From an uncultured Mucispirillum sp. (GTDB lineage Bacteria > Chrysiogenota > Deferribacteres > Deferribacterales > Mucispirillaceae): a stretch of DNA of 64,000 nt. The position numbers and the translations under genes were made by a program. The notes beneath the pieces were generated by a model. The model was not told the origin of the DNA and did no database searches. It worked only from the letters and a program-made list of their open reading frames with translations. This document shows positions 19,097 to 28,757 of this stretch, one piece after another (position 1 is the stretch's first letter; the number at the start of each line of letters is the position of its first letter). Where the stretch lies: positions 1-64,000 of the forward strand of contig CALUWN010000007.1 of the NCBI GenBank assembly GCA_944324495.1, given 5' to 3'.

Positions 19097-20785
19097 ATGC
19101 AAAAAGAAAAAATAATTGGAAAAGTTATTGCAACAGAATCAAAACCGACAACAATAGATAATTTTTATTTTTGGACAAAACAAGATTTAATATTAAATCC
19201 TTTTGATGTTGTAAAAATAGAACATATAAATAATAGTGTATCTTATGGTGTTATAGAGGAAATTTCTCATATAACTGATAGTGTAAGTTTTTTAAGCAAT
19301 TTTATATCAAGTGATTTTGGAGATATTAATTGTAGTGGTAATACTAACCGTGTTGGAATGAATTATGTTTATGGTAAAGTAATTTATAATACAGAAAATA
19401 TATACTTACCTCTTCAAAATGATGCAAAGGTATCATTAGCTGATAAAGAAGAAATAATAAAAGCACTTGGACTGTTGAAAGAAGATAGTGAATATGGTCT
19501 AGTTTGTGGTTATTTGAATATGTATCAAGGTATGGATGACTGTGCACCTGTAAGAATTCCAGTTCCTATGGATACAAGATTTTTAATTGGACCAGAAGGT
19601 GCCCACTTAAATATTTCAGGTATTTCTGGACTTGCTTCAAAAACATCTTATGCAATGTTTTTACTTAAAGCTCTTCAAGATAAAATGATGGCTGCAAAAG
19701 ATGATAATAAAGATGATGTTGCATATATTCTTTTTAATGTAAAAGGAACTGATTTATTATCAATTGATAAAGAACCTGATAAAATTTCAAAAGGAGAAGG
19801 AAATTATTCTGATATTGTAGATGAGTATAAAAAATTAGGACTAAACCCTACTCCATTTAAACAAGTTCTATATTTTTATCCATACTCAGATAAAAATCAA
19901 AATAATACTTATGCTAATAAAAACAATATATTACGAGAACAAATGGATGAAAAAAAAGCGTTTTATTATAAATTTCCCTGTAATCAAGATAATAAAGAAA
20001 ATTTAGATTTAATGTTTTCAAATATTGATGATTCAAATCAGACTATGGATGCTATATTAAACTTTATTGCAATAGACAATATGTTTCAACATGAAAATTC
20101 ATGGGAAGAATTTATAAAAAAAATAGATAATAAACAACAAGCAGGTAGTGCTGATTCAAAAAAAGAGATAACTGTGCAAAGTTGGAGAAAGTTTGCAAGA
20201 ATTATTAAAAGTAATATTAATGGAAAAAAATTATTTGATGATGTAAAAATGAATAATGAAATAGAATTAATTGACAAAATTAATGAAATAAAACCTAATG
20301 ATGTATATGTTATTGATATAGCGAGATTAGATGAAAATATGCAAAATTTTGTATTTGGAAATGTAATTCGTTATATTTATGATTTAAAATTAGGAGGAAA
20401 TGAGGGGTGTAATCCACCTTCAAAAATTATTATTTTCATGGATGAACTTAATAAGTATGCATCTAGTGATATTCCAAAAAATTCTCCAATTTTAAGACAA
20501 ATATTAGATATTGCAGAGAGAGGACGATCTCTAGGAATAATATTGTTTGCAGCAGAGCAGTTTAGAAGTGCAATACATGATAGAGTAACTGGAAATAGTT
20601 CTGCAAGTGCGTATGGCAGAACAAATGCAATAGAAATAGAGAAAAAAGATTATAGGTATATTCCTCAAGTATACAAAAATATTATGACACGCTTAGAACA
20701 AGGTGAATATATTATTCATAATCCTGCGTTTAGAACAATGCTAAAAATAAAATTTCCGAAACCAATATATAAAGAATCCAAATAG
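19097..20785 (+). CDS. HerA-like DNA translocase ATPase
   Basis: FtsK/HerA-type hexameric ATPase expected to pump DNA into the NurA nuclease. 562 residues: an N-terminal beta-barrel region (about 1-100, ending VYGKVIYN), then the ATPase. The P-loop is GISGLASKTS (175-184), with Ser where GxxxxGK[ST] has Gly before Lys. Walker B is IIIFMDE (Asp449, Glu450). It is followed by AERGRSLG (Arg475, 477) and LFAAEQFRSAI, matching the HerA arginine and glutamine motifs. A poorly alignable section (about 225-400) separates the two Walker motifs and is longer than in minimal HerA. The next gene begins 11 bases after the stop. Confidence 0.85.
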   Translation: MQKEKIIGKVIATESKPTTIDNFYFWTKQDLILNPFDVVKIEHINNSVSYGVIEEISHITDSVSFLSNFISSDFGDINCSGNTNRVGMNYVYGKVIYNTENIYLPLQNDAKVSLADKEEIIKALGLLKEDSEYGLVCGYLNMYQGMDDCAPVRIPVPMDTRFLIGPEGAHLNISGISGLASKTSYAMFLLKALQDKMMAAKDDNKDDVAYILFNVKGTDLLSIDKEPDKISKGEGNYSDIVDEYKKLGLNPTPFKQVLYFYPYSDKNQNNTYANKNNILREQMDEKKAFYYKFPCNQDNKENLDLMFSNIDDSNQTMDAILNFIAIDNMFQHENSWEEFIKKIDNKQQAGSADSKKEITVQSWRKFARIIKSNINGKKLFDDVKMNNEIELIDKINEIKPNDVYVIDIARLDENMQNFVFGNVIRYIYDLKLGGNEGCNPPSKIIIFMDELNKYASSDIPKNSPILRQILDIAERGRSLGIILFAAEQFRSAIHDRVTGNSSASAYGRTNAIEIEKKDYRYIPQVYKNIMTRLEQGEYIIHNPAFRTMLKIKFPKPIYKESK

Positions 20786-20796
20786 ATAGGTGTGCT

Positions 20797-22338
20797 ATGG
20801 CTGTAATAGGAAAAAATATAATAGAAAACTTAACTACAGGAATGTATGAAGATAGTAAAATCATTTATAGAGAATATATTCAAAATTCAGCAGATGCAAT
20901 AGATAAGGCAGTCAAAGATGGTTTATTACAAAAAGATGAAGCTTTTATAGATATTGAAATTGATGAAAAAAATAGAAAAATTGTTATAAAAGATAACGCA
21001 ACTGGTATATCAAAAGATGAATTTGTAAAATTATTGTCCGATATAGCAAATTCAACAAAAGACAGAAATGAAAACAAAGGTTTTAGAGGAATAGGACGTT
21101 TAGCTGGCTTAGCATTTTGTAAGAAATTTATTTTTGAAAGCTCATATAGTGGTGAAAGTAGAAAATCTATTATGATATGGAATGCTGAAAAATTGAAAGA
21201 ATTATTATATGATAATACAACACATATTGAAGCTGGTGCTTTAATAGACAAAGTAATTAAAATAGAAGAAAAGGAGGAAGATATTGATAAACATTATTTT
21301 TGCGTGATATTAGAAAATATCAATGAAGAAAATTCAGATTTATTAAATGTAGAGTTAATAAGAGAATATTTAGAAGAAGTAGCACCAGTGGAATATAAAA
21401 ATACTTTTATATACAGAAATAAAATTTATGATTATGCTAAGCAGGAAAATTTTAAAATATATGAATATCAAATTAAAGTTAATGGCGAAAACATATATAA
21501 AGAATATAAAAGTGATTTATATGATAAAAACAACAATAGAATAGATAAAATAACAGATATCCAATTTGAAAAAATTGAAAAAGATAATATACTGTATGGT
21601 TGGTTTTGGTATGGTTTATGTAGTTTTCAAGGACGACTGACAAAAAACAATAAAATGAGAGGAATAAGATTAAGAAAAGCAAATATTCAGATAGGGGAGA
21701 GTAATACTCTGCATAAATTATTTAAAGAAGATAGAGGTAATTTTTATTATGTAGGAGAGTTACATATAGTTTGTAATGATTTAATACCAAATGCTAGGAG
21801 AGACTATTTTATTGAAAATCCCCCTTGTAAACAATTTGAAACAATCTTTATGGATAAATTTAAAGACAAATTACATAAACTATATAATTTAGCTTCTGAT
21901 TATAGAAGTGCAAATAAGAGATTAGAAGATAATTTAAAGCAGCAATTAGAAATAAAAACTAAAGAAGAAAATGGAGGCTTTTTACATTCAAAAGATAGAG
22001 ATAATTCATTGAATAAGTTAGAAAAATTAAAAGAAGAATTACCTAAACTAAAAAATGATATTTCAAAATTAAAAGAAAGGTATTCAGATGATGAAGTAAT
22101 AAATAAAATATTTGAGTCAATAGAAAAAAAATATGAATCAAAAGAGGATGTGGATAATAAAACTCAAAATAAATATGAAAATAAAACTAAGATGAATTAC
22201 AAAGCCAATAAGTTATCAAAATTAAGTAGAAATGAAAGAAAAATAGTAACAAAAATTTTAGAAATTATTGAAAAAAATTTACAAAAAAATGATGCAGAAA
22301 AGATAATAGACATGATCATGGAAGAATTACAAAAATGA
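20797..22338 (+). CDS. Hsp90/MORC-like GHKL ATPase
   Basis: 513 residues with a Bergerat-fold ATPase at the N-terminus: N-box YREYIQNSADAID (Glu27, Asn30, Asp33), G1 box DNATGIS (66-72) and G2 lid GFRGIGRLAG (95-104). This layout is that of Hsp90, MORC and MutL-like dimerising ATPases that close as clamps on ATP binding. The middle region (about 150-360) is an alpha/beta transducer-like domain; the C-terminus (about 370-470) is Lys/Glu-rich and predicted coiled coil. There is no histidine kinase phosphoacceptor or HKD catalytic domain. In the operon it sits between HerA and the radical SAM gene and overlaps the latter by 4 bases. The ATPase fold is certain; the partner and clamp role are inferred. 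Confidence 0.85.
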   Translation: MAVIGKNIIENLTTGMYEDSKIIYREYIQNSADAIDKAVKDGLLQKDEAFIDIEIDEKNRKIVIKDNATGISKDEFVKLLSDIANSTKDRNENKGFRGIGRLAGLAFCKKFIFESSYSGESRKSIMIWNAEKLKELLYDNTTHIEAGALIDKVIKIEEKEEDIDKHYFCVILENINEENSDLLNVELIREYLEEVAPVEYKNTFIYRNKIYDYAKQENFKIYEYQIKVNGENIYKEYKSDLYDKNNNRIDKITDIQFEKIEKDNILYGWFWYGLCSFQGRLTKNNKMRGIRLRKANIQIGESNTLHKLFKEDRGNFYYVGELHIVCNDLIPNARRDYFIENPPCKQFETIFMDKFKDKLHKLYNLASDYRSANKRLEDNLKQQLEIKTKEENGGFLHSKDRDNSLNKLEKLKEELPKLKNDISKLKERYSDDEVINKIFESIEKKYESKEDVDNKTQNKYENKTKMNYKANKLSKLSRNERKIVTKILEIIEKNLQKNDAEKIIDMIMEELQK

Positions 22339-24173
22339 ATAGAAATGTATTGCTGATAGAACCAAATTATAGAAATAAGTATCCACCAATTGGACTTATG
22401 AAAATATCTACTTATTATAAAATGCTAGGGGATAAGGTTACTTTTTTTAAAGGAAATTTAAATGATCTTGTTTTAAATGATATATATGAAGAAATTATTA
22501 AAAAATTATATCAAATTGAACAAGAAATAATGTGGGAAAAATATAGAACAAATATTATATGTTATTTAAAGTCAGGTGACAAATATGATATTAGTCAAGA
22601 TGTTTTTTTAAATGATGATATTGTTGAATTATTAAAGTATTATAGAAAATATTTTCATAATAAAGATTATTTTAAATACAGTAAAAAGTGGGATATTGTA
22701 TGTATTACTACATTATTTACTTTTTATTGGAAAATAACTATTGAAACAATTAATTTTGCCAAGTTGTTGTGTAAGGATATTCGTAATGTTAAAGTTGGCG
22801 GAATTGCAGCATCTTTGCTACCAGATAAGATAGAAGAAGAAACAGGAGTAAAGCCAATAATATCTGTATTAAATAAACCTGGTATGTTAGGTGATGATAA
22901 TGATATTATTGTAGATATGCTTCCTTTAGATTATTCTATTTTGCATGAAATAGAATATGAGTATCCTGCAAGTAATGCTTTTTATGCCTATATGACACGA
23001 GGTTGTGTCAATAAATGCTCTTTTTGTGCTGTACCTAAATTAGAGCCAGAATATATAGGATATATACCTATTGATAAAGCCATTAAAGATACAATGCTAA
23101 TATATGGTGATAAAAAAAATTTATTATTACTAGATAATAATATATTAGCATCTAGAAATTTTAATCAAATTATAGATGACATAAAATCAATAGGTTTTTA
23201 TAGAGGAAGTAAGTCTATTGAAGCAAATCAATACGAATTAGCTATAAAAAACTTACAATTAGGCATAAATGATAAAGGGTACATAAGATATATTGTAAAA
23301 CTATATCATATATTACTTAAATCATGTAAAACAGAAGTTATTCAAACAGTTTATGATATGCTATATGATAAAAATCTACTTAATTATGATACTGCAAACA
23401 AAGAAAATATTATAGAAATACATGATGCAGTAAGACCACATTTTGAAATGTACTATAAGAAAAAGAAATCTAAAGAGAGAATTGTTGATTTTAATCAAGG
23501 AATAGACGCACGATTAATTACAGAAAATAATATGATCAAATTATATGAAATACCTATAAAACCAGTTAGAATTGCATTTGATAGTTGGTCTATGAAAGAT
23601 ATATATGAAAATGCAGTTAGAACAGCTGTAAAAGCTGGTCATAAGAATTTATCTAATTATATTTTATATAATTACAATGATACTCCAATAGAACTATATC
23701 AACGATTGGAATTAAATGTTAAACTTTGCGAGGAATTGCAGGCTAATATATATTCTTTTCCTATGAAATATCATCCAATTCAAGATGAAAAATATTTTAA
23801 AAATAGGGATTATTTAGGAAAGCATTGGAATAGAAAATTTATAAGAGCAATTCAGGCAATACTTAATTCTACTAAAGGAAAAGTGGGAAAAGGAAGTTCT
23901 TTTTTTTATAAGGCATTCGGTAGAACAATAGATGAATATGAAAAATTACTATATATGCCAGAAACATTGATTATATATAGATTATTTTATGAACAAAATG
24001 GAATAACAGAGGAGTGGTGGAGAAAATTCAGTGCTCTTAAAGAAGAAGATAAAAAATATGTAAAAACAATTATAGAAAAAAATAATTTTACAGATATTAA
24101 TATTATTTCTCATAATCAAGCAATACTAGATGTTTTATCATATTATTTGATAAAAAGAAGTGATGTAGTATAA
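22335..24173 (+). CDS. Radical SAM enzyme of unknown reaction
   Basis: 612 residues. The N-terminus (MNRNVLLIEPNYRNKYPPIGLMKISTYYKMLGD) is like the Rossmann-type domain that precedes many radical SAM domains, and VKVGGIAASLLP near 153-163 continues it. The 4Fe-4S motif is TRGCVNKCSFC (Cys224, Cys228, Cys231; CxxxCxxC). It is followed by LLLDNNILASRNF and, after an extra stretch of ~140 residues, by VDFNQGIDARLI and PVRIAFDSW, two typical barrel strands. The ATG overlaps the stop of the GHKL gene (ATGA), so translation is coupled. No terminator follows. Viperin-type antiviral enzymes are shorter and lack this N-terminal domain. The substrate cannot be told from the sequence. Confidence 0.85.
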   Translation: MNRNVLLIEPNYRNKYPPIGLMKISTYYKMLGDKVTFFKGNLNDLVLNDIYEEIIKKLYQIEQEIMWEKYRTNIICYLKSGDKYDISQDVFLNDDIVELLKYYRKYFHNKDYFKYSKKWDIVCITTLFTFYWKITIETINFAKLLCKDIRNVKVGGIAASLLPDKIEEETGVKPIISVLNKPGMLGDDNDIIVDMLPLDYSILHEIEYEYPASNAFYAYMTRGCVNKCSFCAVPKLEPEYIGYIPIDKAIKDTMLIYGDKKNLLLLDNNILASRNFNQIIDDIKSIGFYRGSKSIEANQYELAIKNLQLGINDKGYIRYIVKLYHILLKSCKTEVIQTVYDMLYDKNLLNYDTANKENIIEIHDAVRPHFEMYYKKKKSKERIVDFNQGIDARLITENNMIKLYEIPIKPVRIAFDSWSMKDIYENAVRTAVKAGHKNLSNYILYNYNDTPIELYQRLELNVKLCEELQANIYSFPMKYHPIQDEKYFKNRDYLGKHWNRKFIRAIQAILNSTKGKVGKGSSFFYKAFGRTIDEYEKLLYMPETLIIYRLFYEQNGITEEWWRKFSALKEEDKKYVKTIIEKNNFTDINIISHNQAILDVLSYYLIKRSDVV

Positions 24174-24211
24174 ATGTTTAATACTAATGATATATAATCA
24201 TATGAAAATCT

Positions 24212-24240
24212 TTGATAAATGATATTTATTCTTTTAATAA
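24212..24240 (+). promoter_or_regulatory. Promoter of uvrB
   Basis: TTGATA (24212-24217), 17-base spacer, TAATAA (24235-24240), about 50 bases before the uvrB start. It suggests uvrB keeps its own promoter despite the upstream cassette. No LexA-type palindrome was recognised. Confidence 0.5.
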
Positions 24241-24292
24241 TAAATATATTATGTTATATATGAGTAGCATAGTATACATAATAGAGGCAGCA

Positions 24293-26269
24293 TTGGAATT
24301 TAAAATATCATCAGATTATAAACCAGCAGGTGACCAAGTAGAAGCAATTGAAGAAATTGTATCATCATATAATAATGGTGCTATGCGTCAAGTTTTACTT
24401 GGGGTTACAGGCTCTGGTAAAACTTTTACCATGGCAAATGTTATTGAAAGACTGCAGGTGCCTACACTTATTATAGCACATAATAAAACACTTGCTGCTC
24501 AGCTTTATGGTGAATTTTTAAAGTTTTTTCCAGATAATGCTGTAGAATATTTTGTAAGTTATTATGATTATTATCAGCCAGAAGCATATATCCCATCAAG
24601 TGATACGTATATTGAAAAAGATTCTGCCATTAATGAAGAAATAGAAAAATTACGAAACAGAGCAACACGCTCATTAATTGAAAGGCGGGATGTAATAATA
24701 GTTGCTTCTGTTTCATGTATATATGGTCTTGGCTCTCCAGAAACATATGCTACAATGATACAGCACTTTGAACTGGGGGAAGAATATAATTTTGATGATG
24801 TATTAATGAAATTAATACAAGTGCGTTATGAACGAAACGATGTGGATTTTCACAGGGGAGTTTTCAGGGTAAAAGGCGATACTATTGAGATTTTCCCAAG
24901 CCATGAAGATGAAACAGCATACAGGTTAGAATTTTTTGGTGACAGCCTTGATAGAATTAGTGAATTTCATGCATTAACAGGAAAAACCACGAAAGATTTA
25001 AAAGAGTTATCCATTTATCCTAATACTCATTATGTAACAAGTGCCATTACAATGGACAGCGTAATAGAACAGATGAAAAAAGATTTGCTTGAAAGATGCG
25101 GTGAGTTTGTAAGCCAAAACAAGCTTTTAGAAGAACAAAGATTAACTCAGCGAACAATGTTTGATATAGAAATGTTAAAAGAAACAGGCTACTGCACAGG
25201 TATTGAAAACTATTCAAGATATTTTGACGGAAGAGCACCCGGCTCAACACCTTACACATTAATAAGCTATCTTCCAAAAGATGCTTTAGTTATAATAGAT
25301 GAAAGCCACATCACAATACCGCAGATTAGAGGTATGTATAATGGGGACAGGTCAAGAAAAACCACATTGGTTGATTTTGGCTTTCGTCTGCCTGTAGCTC
25401 TTGATAACAGGCCATTAAAATTTGATGAGTTTGACTGTAGAATAAATAAAGTGTTATATGTAAGTGCCACACCAGATAAATATGAAATAGATGAAGCAAA
25501 AGGGGTAATAGCAGAGCAGATTATTCGCCCTACTGGACTAATGGATCCTGAAATTGAAGTACGCCCAGCAAGAACTCAAGTAGATGATTTATATAATGAA
25601 ATATTAAAAGTAACAAAAGAGGGTGGCAGAGTTTTAGTTACCACATTAACAAAAAGAATGGCAGAAGAGCTTACAAGATATTATAAAGATATGGGTATAA
25701 GAGTGGAGTATTTACACTCAGAAATTGATACTATAGAGCGTATTAAAATAATTAAATCACTTCGCCTTGGTGAATTTGATGTGCTTGTAGGTATAAACCT
25801 TTTAAGAGAGGGGCTTGATATTCCAGAAGTGAAGCTTGTAGCCATATTAGATGCAGATAAAGAAGGGTTTTTACGCTCTACAAAATCTTTAATCCAGACA
25901 ATAGGCAGGGCTGCCAGAAACGCAGAAGGAAGAGCCATATTTTATGGTGATAAAATAAGCGGTGCTATGCAGCAGACAATTGATGAAACTAATAGACGCC
26001 GAGCAAAACAAAAAGCATATAACGAAGCAAACGGTATAACACCAGAAACTGTAAAAAGTGCTATAAGCGATATTTTAGCATCAATTTATGAAAAAGATTA
26101 TTTTACTGTTGAAGTGAAAGACGATTTTGATGTAAAATTAACAGGAAATAGTGAAAAAGATATTGAAAAATTGGAAGCACAAATGTATAAAGCATCTGAG
26201 GAGCTTGATTTTGAAAAGGCTGCCAAATTAAGAGATATTATATTTGAATTAAAAGCTAAAAAGAAATAG
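24293..26269 (+). CDS. uvrB: Excinuclease ABC subunit B
   Basis: Damage-verifying helicase of nucleotide excision repair. I start at TTG 24293 ([15 protein letters not shown]), with GAGG 5 bases upstream; this gives 658 residues, the usual length, whereas the longer ATG start at 24212 runs over the promoter. Walker A GVTGSGKT (about residue 39), the beta-hairpin region [12 protein letters not shown], Walker B DESH, the helicase motif VI segment QTIGRAARN and the C-terminal UVR motif ([22 protein letters not shown]) that binds UvrC are all present. It lies 120 bases after the cassette. Confidence 0.97.
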   Translation: MEFKISSDYKPAGDQVEAIEEIVSSYNNGAMRQVLLGVTGSGKTFTMANVIERLQVPTLIIAHNKTLAAQLYGEFLKFFPDNAVEYFVSYYDYYQPEAYIPSSDTYIEKDSAINEEIEKLRNRATRSLIERRDVIIVASVSCIYGLGSPETYATMIQHFELGEEYNFDDVLMKLIQVRYERNDVDFHRGVFRVKGDTIEIFPSHEDETAYRLEFFGDSLDRISEFHALTGKTTKDLKELSIYPNTHYVTSAITMDSVIEQMKKDLLERCGEFVSQNKLLEEQRLTQRTMFDIEMLKETGYCTGIENYSRYFDGRAPGSTPYTLISYLPKDALVIIDESHITIPQIRGMYNGDRSRKTTLVDFGFRLPVALDNRPLKFDEFDCRINKVLYVSATPDKYEIDEAKGVIAEQIIRPTGLMDPEIEVRPARTQVDDLYNEILKVTKEGGRVLVTTLTKRMAEELTRYYKDMGIRVEYLHSEIDTIERIKIIKSLRLGEFDVLVGINLLREGLDIPEVKLVAILDADKEGFLRSTKSLIQTIGRAARNAEGRAIFYGDKISGAMQQTIDETNRRRAKQKAYNEANGITPETVKSAISDILASIYEKDYFTVEVKDDFDVKLTGNSEKDIEKLEAQMYKASEELDFEKAAKLRDIIFELKAKKK

Positions 26270-26286
26270 ATATTTTGGAGAAGAAA

Positions 26287-28755
26287 ATGTCAGAAAATAA
26301 AGATGATAAACTGGTGAAAGATTTATCTGAAGAGCTGCAAAGTGTTGCAGAACATGAGCAGGAAAATAATGGTAAAGGTAAAAAACCGAAAAAGAAAAGG
26401 TCTAAACTTCGTATTGCACTATATATTATTGGTGGTATGTTCGGTCTTGGGCTTATAGGGTTTATTTCTTTAGTTGTATATATTTATATTCTTAGCTTAG
26501 AGCTTCCTTCAACTGATGAATTTAGTAAATTTAAATATAATGAACCAATGGTAGTTTACGATGCAAAAGGCACTGTTATTGCAGAGCTTGGTGCAGAAAG
26601 AAGATACCCTGTACCTATAGAAGAAATGCCAAAATACGTATATCAAGCAGTGGTTGCGGTGGAAGATGGCAGATTTTACGAACACAGCGGTATAGACCCA
26701 TGGGGTATTGCACGTGCTATGGTTGCAAACATTAAGGCAGGTAGAATGGTTGAGGGTGGTTCAACACTTACTCAACAGCTTGTAAAAGTTATATATTTAA
26801 CCCCTGAAAGAAAATTAAAAAGGAAAATAAAAGAAGCAATTATAGCATACAGGCTTGATAAGGAGCTTTCTAAAGAGAAAATATTAGAATTATACTTAAA
26901 CCAAGTAAACTTTGGCCGTGGTGCTTATGGTATTCAGGCAGCAGCAATTAACTATTTTGGAAAAAATGTAAAAGATATGACTATTGCAGAAGCTGCTATG
27001 GTGGCAGGTATTCCAAAAGGTCCGTCAATTTATGCACCGCACTTAAATATGAAAAAATCAATAAACAGAAGAAACCACGTATTAAAACGTATGCGTGAGC
27101 TTAACTATATTACAGAAGAAGAATACCAAACAGCTAAAAATGAAAAAGTAGTTTTAGCTGAATCTGTACCTTTAAGATTAAGATATGCTGGTTACTTTAT
27201 GGATTACGTCCATAAATTTATTGAGGAAGATTTAAAAATAGAAGATGCTCAAAATAAAGGTATAAAAGTATTTACTACTTTAAATTTAGATTATCAAATA
27301 GCTGCTGAAAAAGCACTTTTAACTAACCTGATGTCAATAGGTAAAAGGGAGGGTTATAAAGGCCCACTTGGTAAACTATTAATAGAAGATGATGAAGATG
27401 TGGAAATAGCAGAAGAAACAGATGCAGCAGTTGTAGAAGATGCTGAAAACCAAGATAACAGCACAAAATTTGTAAGGCTTGATAATAATATCCCAAGCTA
27501 TTTAGAAGAATTAAATTATAAAAAAGCAGTTATTACAAATGTTGAAAAAACTAAATTAGAAATTCAGCTTTATGATAACAGCACAGGTATTATCAACTAT
27601 AAAGAAAATGAATGGATATCAAATTTTAATGGTAAATGGGTTAAAAATTTCACTCAGATATTTGAACCAAATGATGTGATTTATGTATCATTTAGTAAGA
27701 AAGTTAAAGAAAATAATGTATATTTAATAGAGCAAAACCCACCACTTGAGGGTGCAATTGTATCTATTAACCCACAGACTGGTGAAATATATGCCATGGT
27801 TGGTGGCATGTCTTATTTTAAATCATTTTTTAACAGGGCAGCACAAGCTAGAAGGCAGGTGGGAAGTACATTTAAACCTCTTGTTTATGCCACAGCTTAT
27901 GAAAGTGGGTATTACCCAATGAGTGTATTTCACGATACACCAGTAATACAGGAAAGCGCAGAGGAAGGGGAAGAAAACTGGCGTCCTAAAAACTTTGACG
28001 GTCAGTTTAGAGGTGAAATGACGTTAGAAAGAGCATTACAGGTTTCTAATAACTCCGTAACTATTAAACTTGCCCAAAAAATAGGTGTTAAAAAGATAAT
28101 AAGATATGCAAAAATGTTTGGGTTTACTGGTGATATTCCAGAAGATTTATCAGTTAGTTTAGGCAGTTTATCAGCTTCACCATTGGAGCTTGCTTATGCT
28201 TACAGCACATTTGCAAACCAAGGTATGCGTTCAAAAACACCGTTTTTTGTTACACGTGTAGCAGATATTGATAATAAAACAATATATGAAGCTCAGCCAC
28301 CTGAAATGGTAAAAGTTTTAGAGCCATCATCAGCATCACTTATTACTGACAGTGTTGTAAAAGTAGTAGAAAAAGGTGGTGCATGGAGAAGCCGTGTAAA
28401 TATTAACAGGGTTTTTGGTGGTAAAACTGGTACATCAAATGATTCTAAAGACTGCTGGTTTGCAGGTGTTATGCCAAACCTTGTAACTGTTGCATGGGTT
28501 GGGTATGATGACTATACAAAAATGGGAAGTTATGCAGTAGGGGCGAATACATCACAGCTTATATTTATTGATTATATAAAATCAATTAATGATAAATTAC
28601 CGCTGGCTTTATTTCCTACACCTGTTCAGTCTACTTATTTTAAAGTAAATAAGGAAACTAATGAAATGACGGATGCTATTACAGGGGATTTAATGTTTTC
28701 ATTATACCCTGTAGATAAAAACAATAAATTTGAACCTCATAATTATAAGAAGTAA
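26287..28755 (+). CDS. mrcA: Penicillin-binding protein 1A (class A)
   Basis: Bifunctional peptidoglycan synthase in the inner membrane: glycan polymerisation plus cross-linking. 822 residues from the ATG with GGAG 6 bases upstream. A basic cytoplasmic tail is followed by one membrane helix (about 42-64). The GT51 domain has EDGRFYEH and EGGSTLTQQLVK. The transpeptidase has GSTFKP (active Ser in SxxK), SNN (SxN) and GKTGTS (KTG). An acidic insert (about 375-400, rich in Glu/Asp) separates the domains. It starts 17 bases after uvrB and stops 2 bases before the next gene, so all are probably co-transcribed. Confidence 0.95.
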   Translation: MSENKDDKLVKDLSEELQSVAEHEQENNGKGKKPKKKRSKLRIALYIIGGMFGLGLIGFISLVVYIYILSLELPSTDEFSKFKYNEPMVVYDAKGTVIAELGAERRYPVPIEEMPKYVYQAVVAVEDGRFYEHSGIDPWGIARAMVANIKAGRMVEGGSTLTQQLVKVIYLTPERKLKRKIKEAIIAYRLDKELSKEKILELYLNQVNFGRGAYGIQAAAINYFGKNVKDMTIAEAAMVAGIPKGPSIYAPHLNMKKSINRRNHVLKRMRELNYITEEEYQTAKNEKVVLAESVPLRLRYAGYFMDYVHKFIEEDLKIEDAQNKGIKVFTTLNLDYQIAAEKALLTNLMSIGKREGYKGPLGKLLIEDDEDVEIAEETDAAVVEDAENQDNSTKFVRLDNNIPSYLEELNYKKAVITNVEKTKLEIQLYDNSTGIINYKENEWISNFNGKWVKNFTQIFEPNDVIYVSFSKKVKENNVYLIEQNPPLEGAIVSINPQTGEIYAMVGGMSYFKSFFNRAAQARRQVGSTFKPLVYATAYESGYYPMSVFHDTPVIQESAEEGEENWRPKNFDGQFRGEMTLERALQVSNNSVTIKLAQKIGVKKIIRYAKMFGFTGDIPEDLSVSLGSLSASPLELAYAYSTFANQGMRSKTPFFVTRVADIDNKTIYEAQPPEMVKVLEPSSASLITDSVVKVVEKGGAWRSRVNINRVFGGKTGTSNDSKDCWFAGVMPNLVTVAWVGYDDYTKMGSYAVGANTSQLIFIDYIKSINDKLPLALFPTPVQSTYFKVNKETNEMTDAITGDLMFSLYPVDKNNKFEPHNYKK

Positions 28756-28757
28756 TA

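Noticed and set aside
20797-22338. GHKL gene as a sensor histidine kinase
   Set aside because: No phosphoacceptor His, no membrane or sensor domain, and the N-box YREYIQNSADAID is Hsp90/MORC-like.
22335-24173. Radical SAM gene as a prokaryotic viperin
   Set aside because: The protein is far longer, has a Rossmann-like N-terminal part and a CVNKCSFC motif in a TRGC context typical of other radical SAM groups. No nucleotide kinase gene is adjacent.
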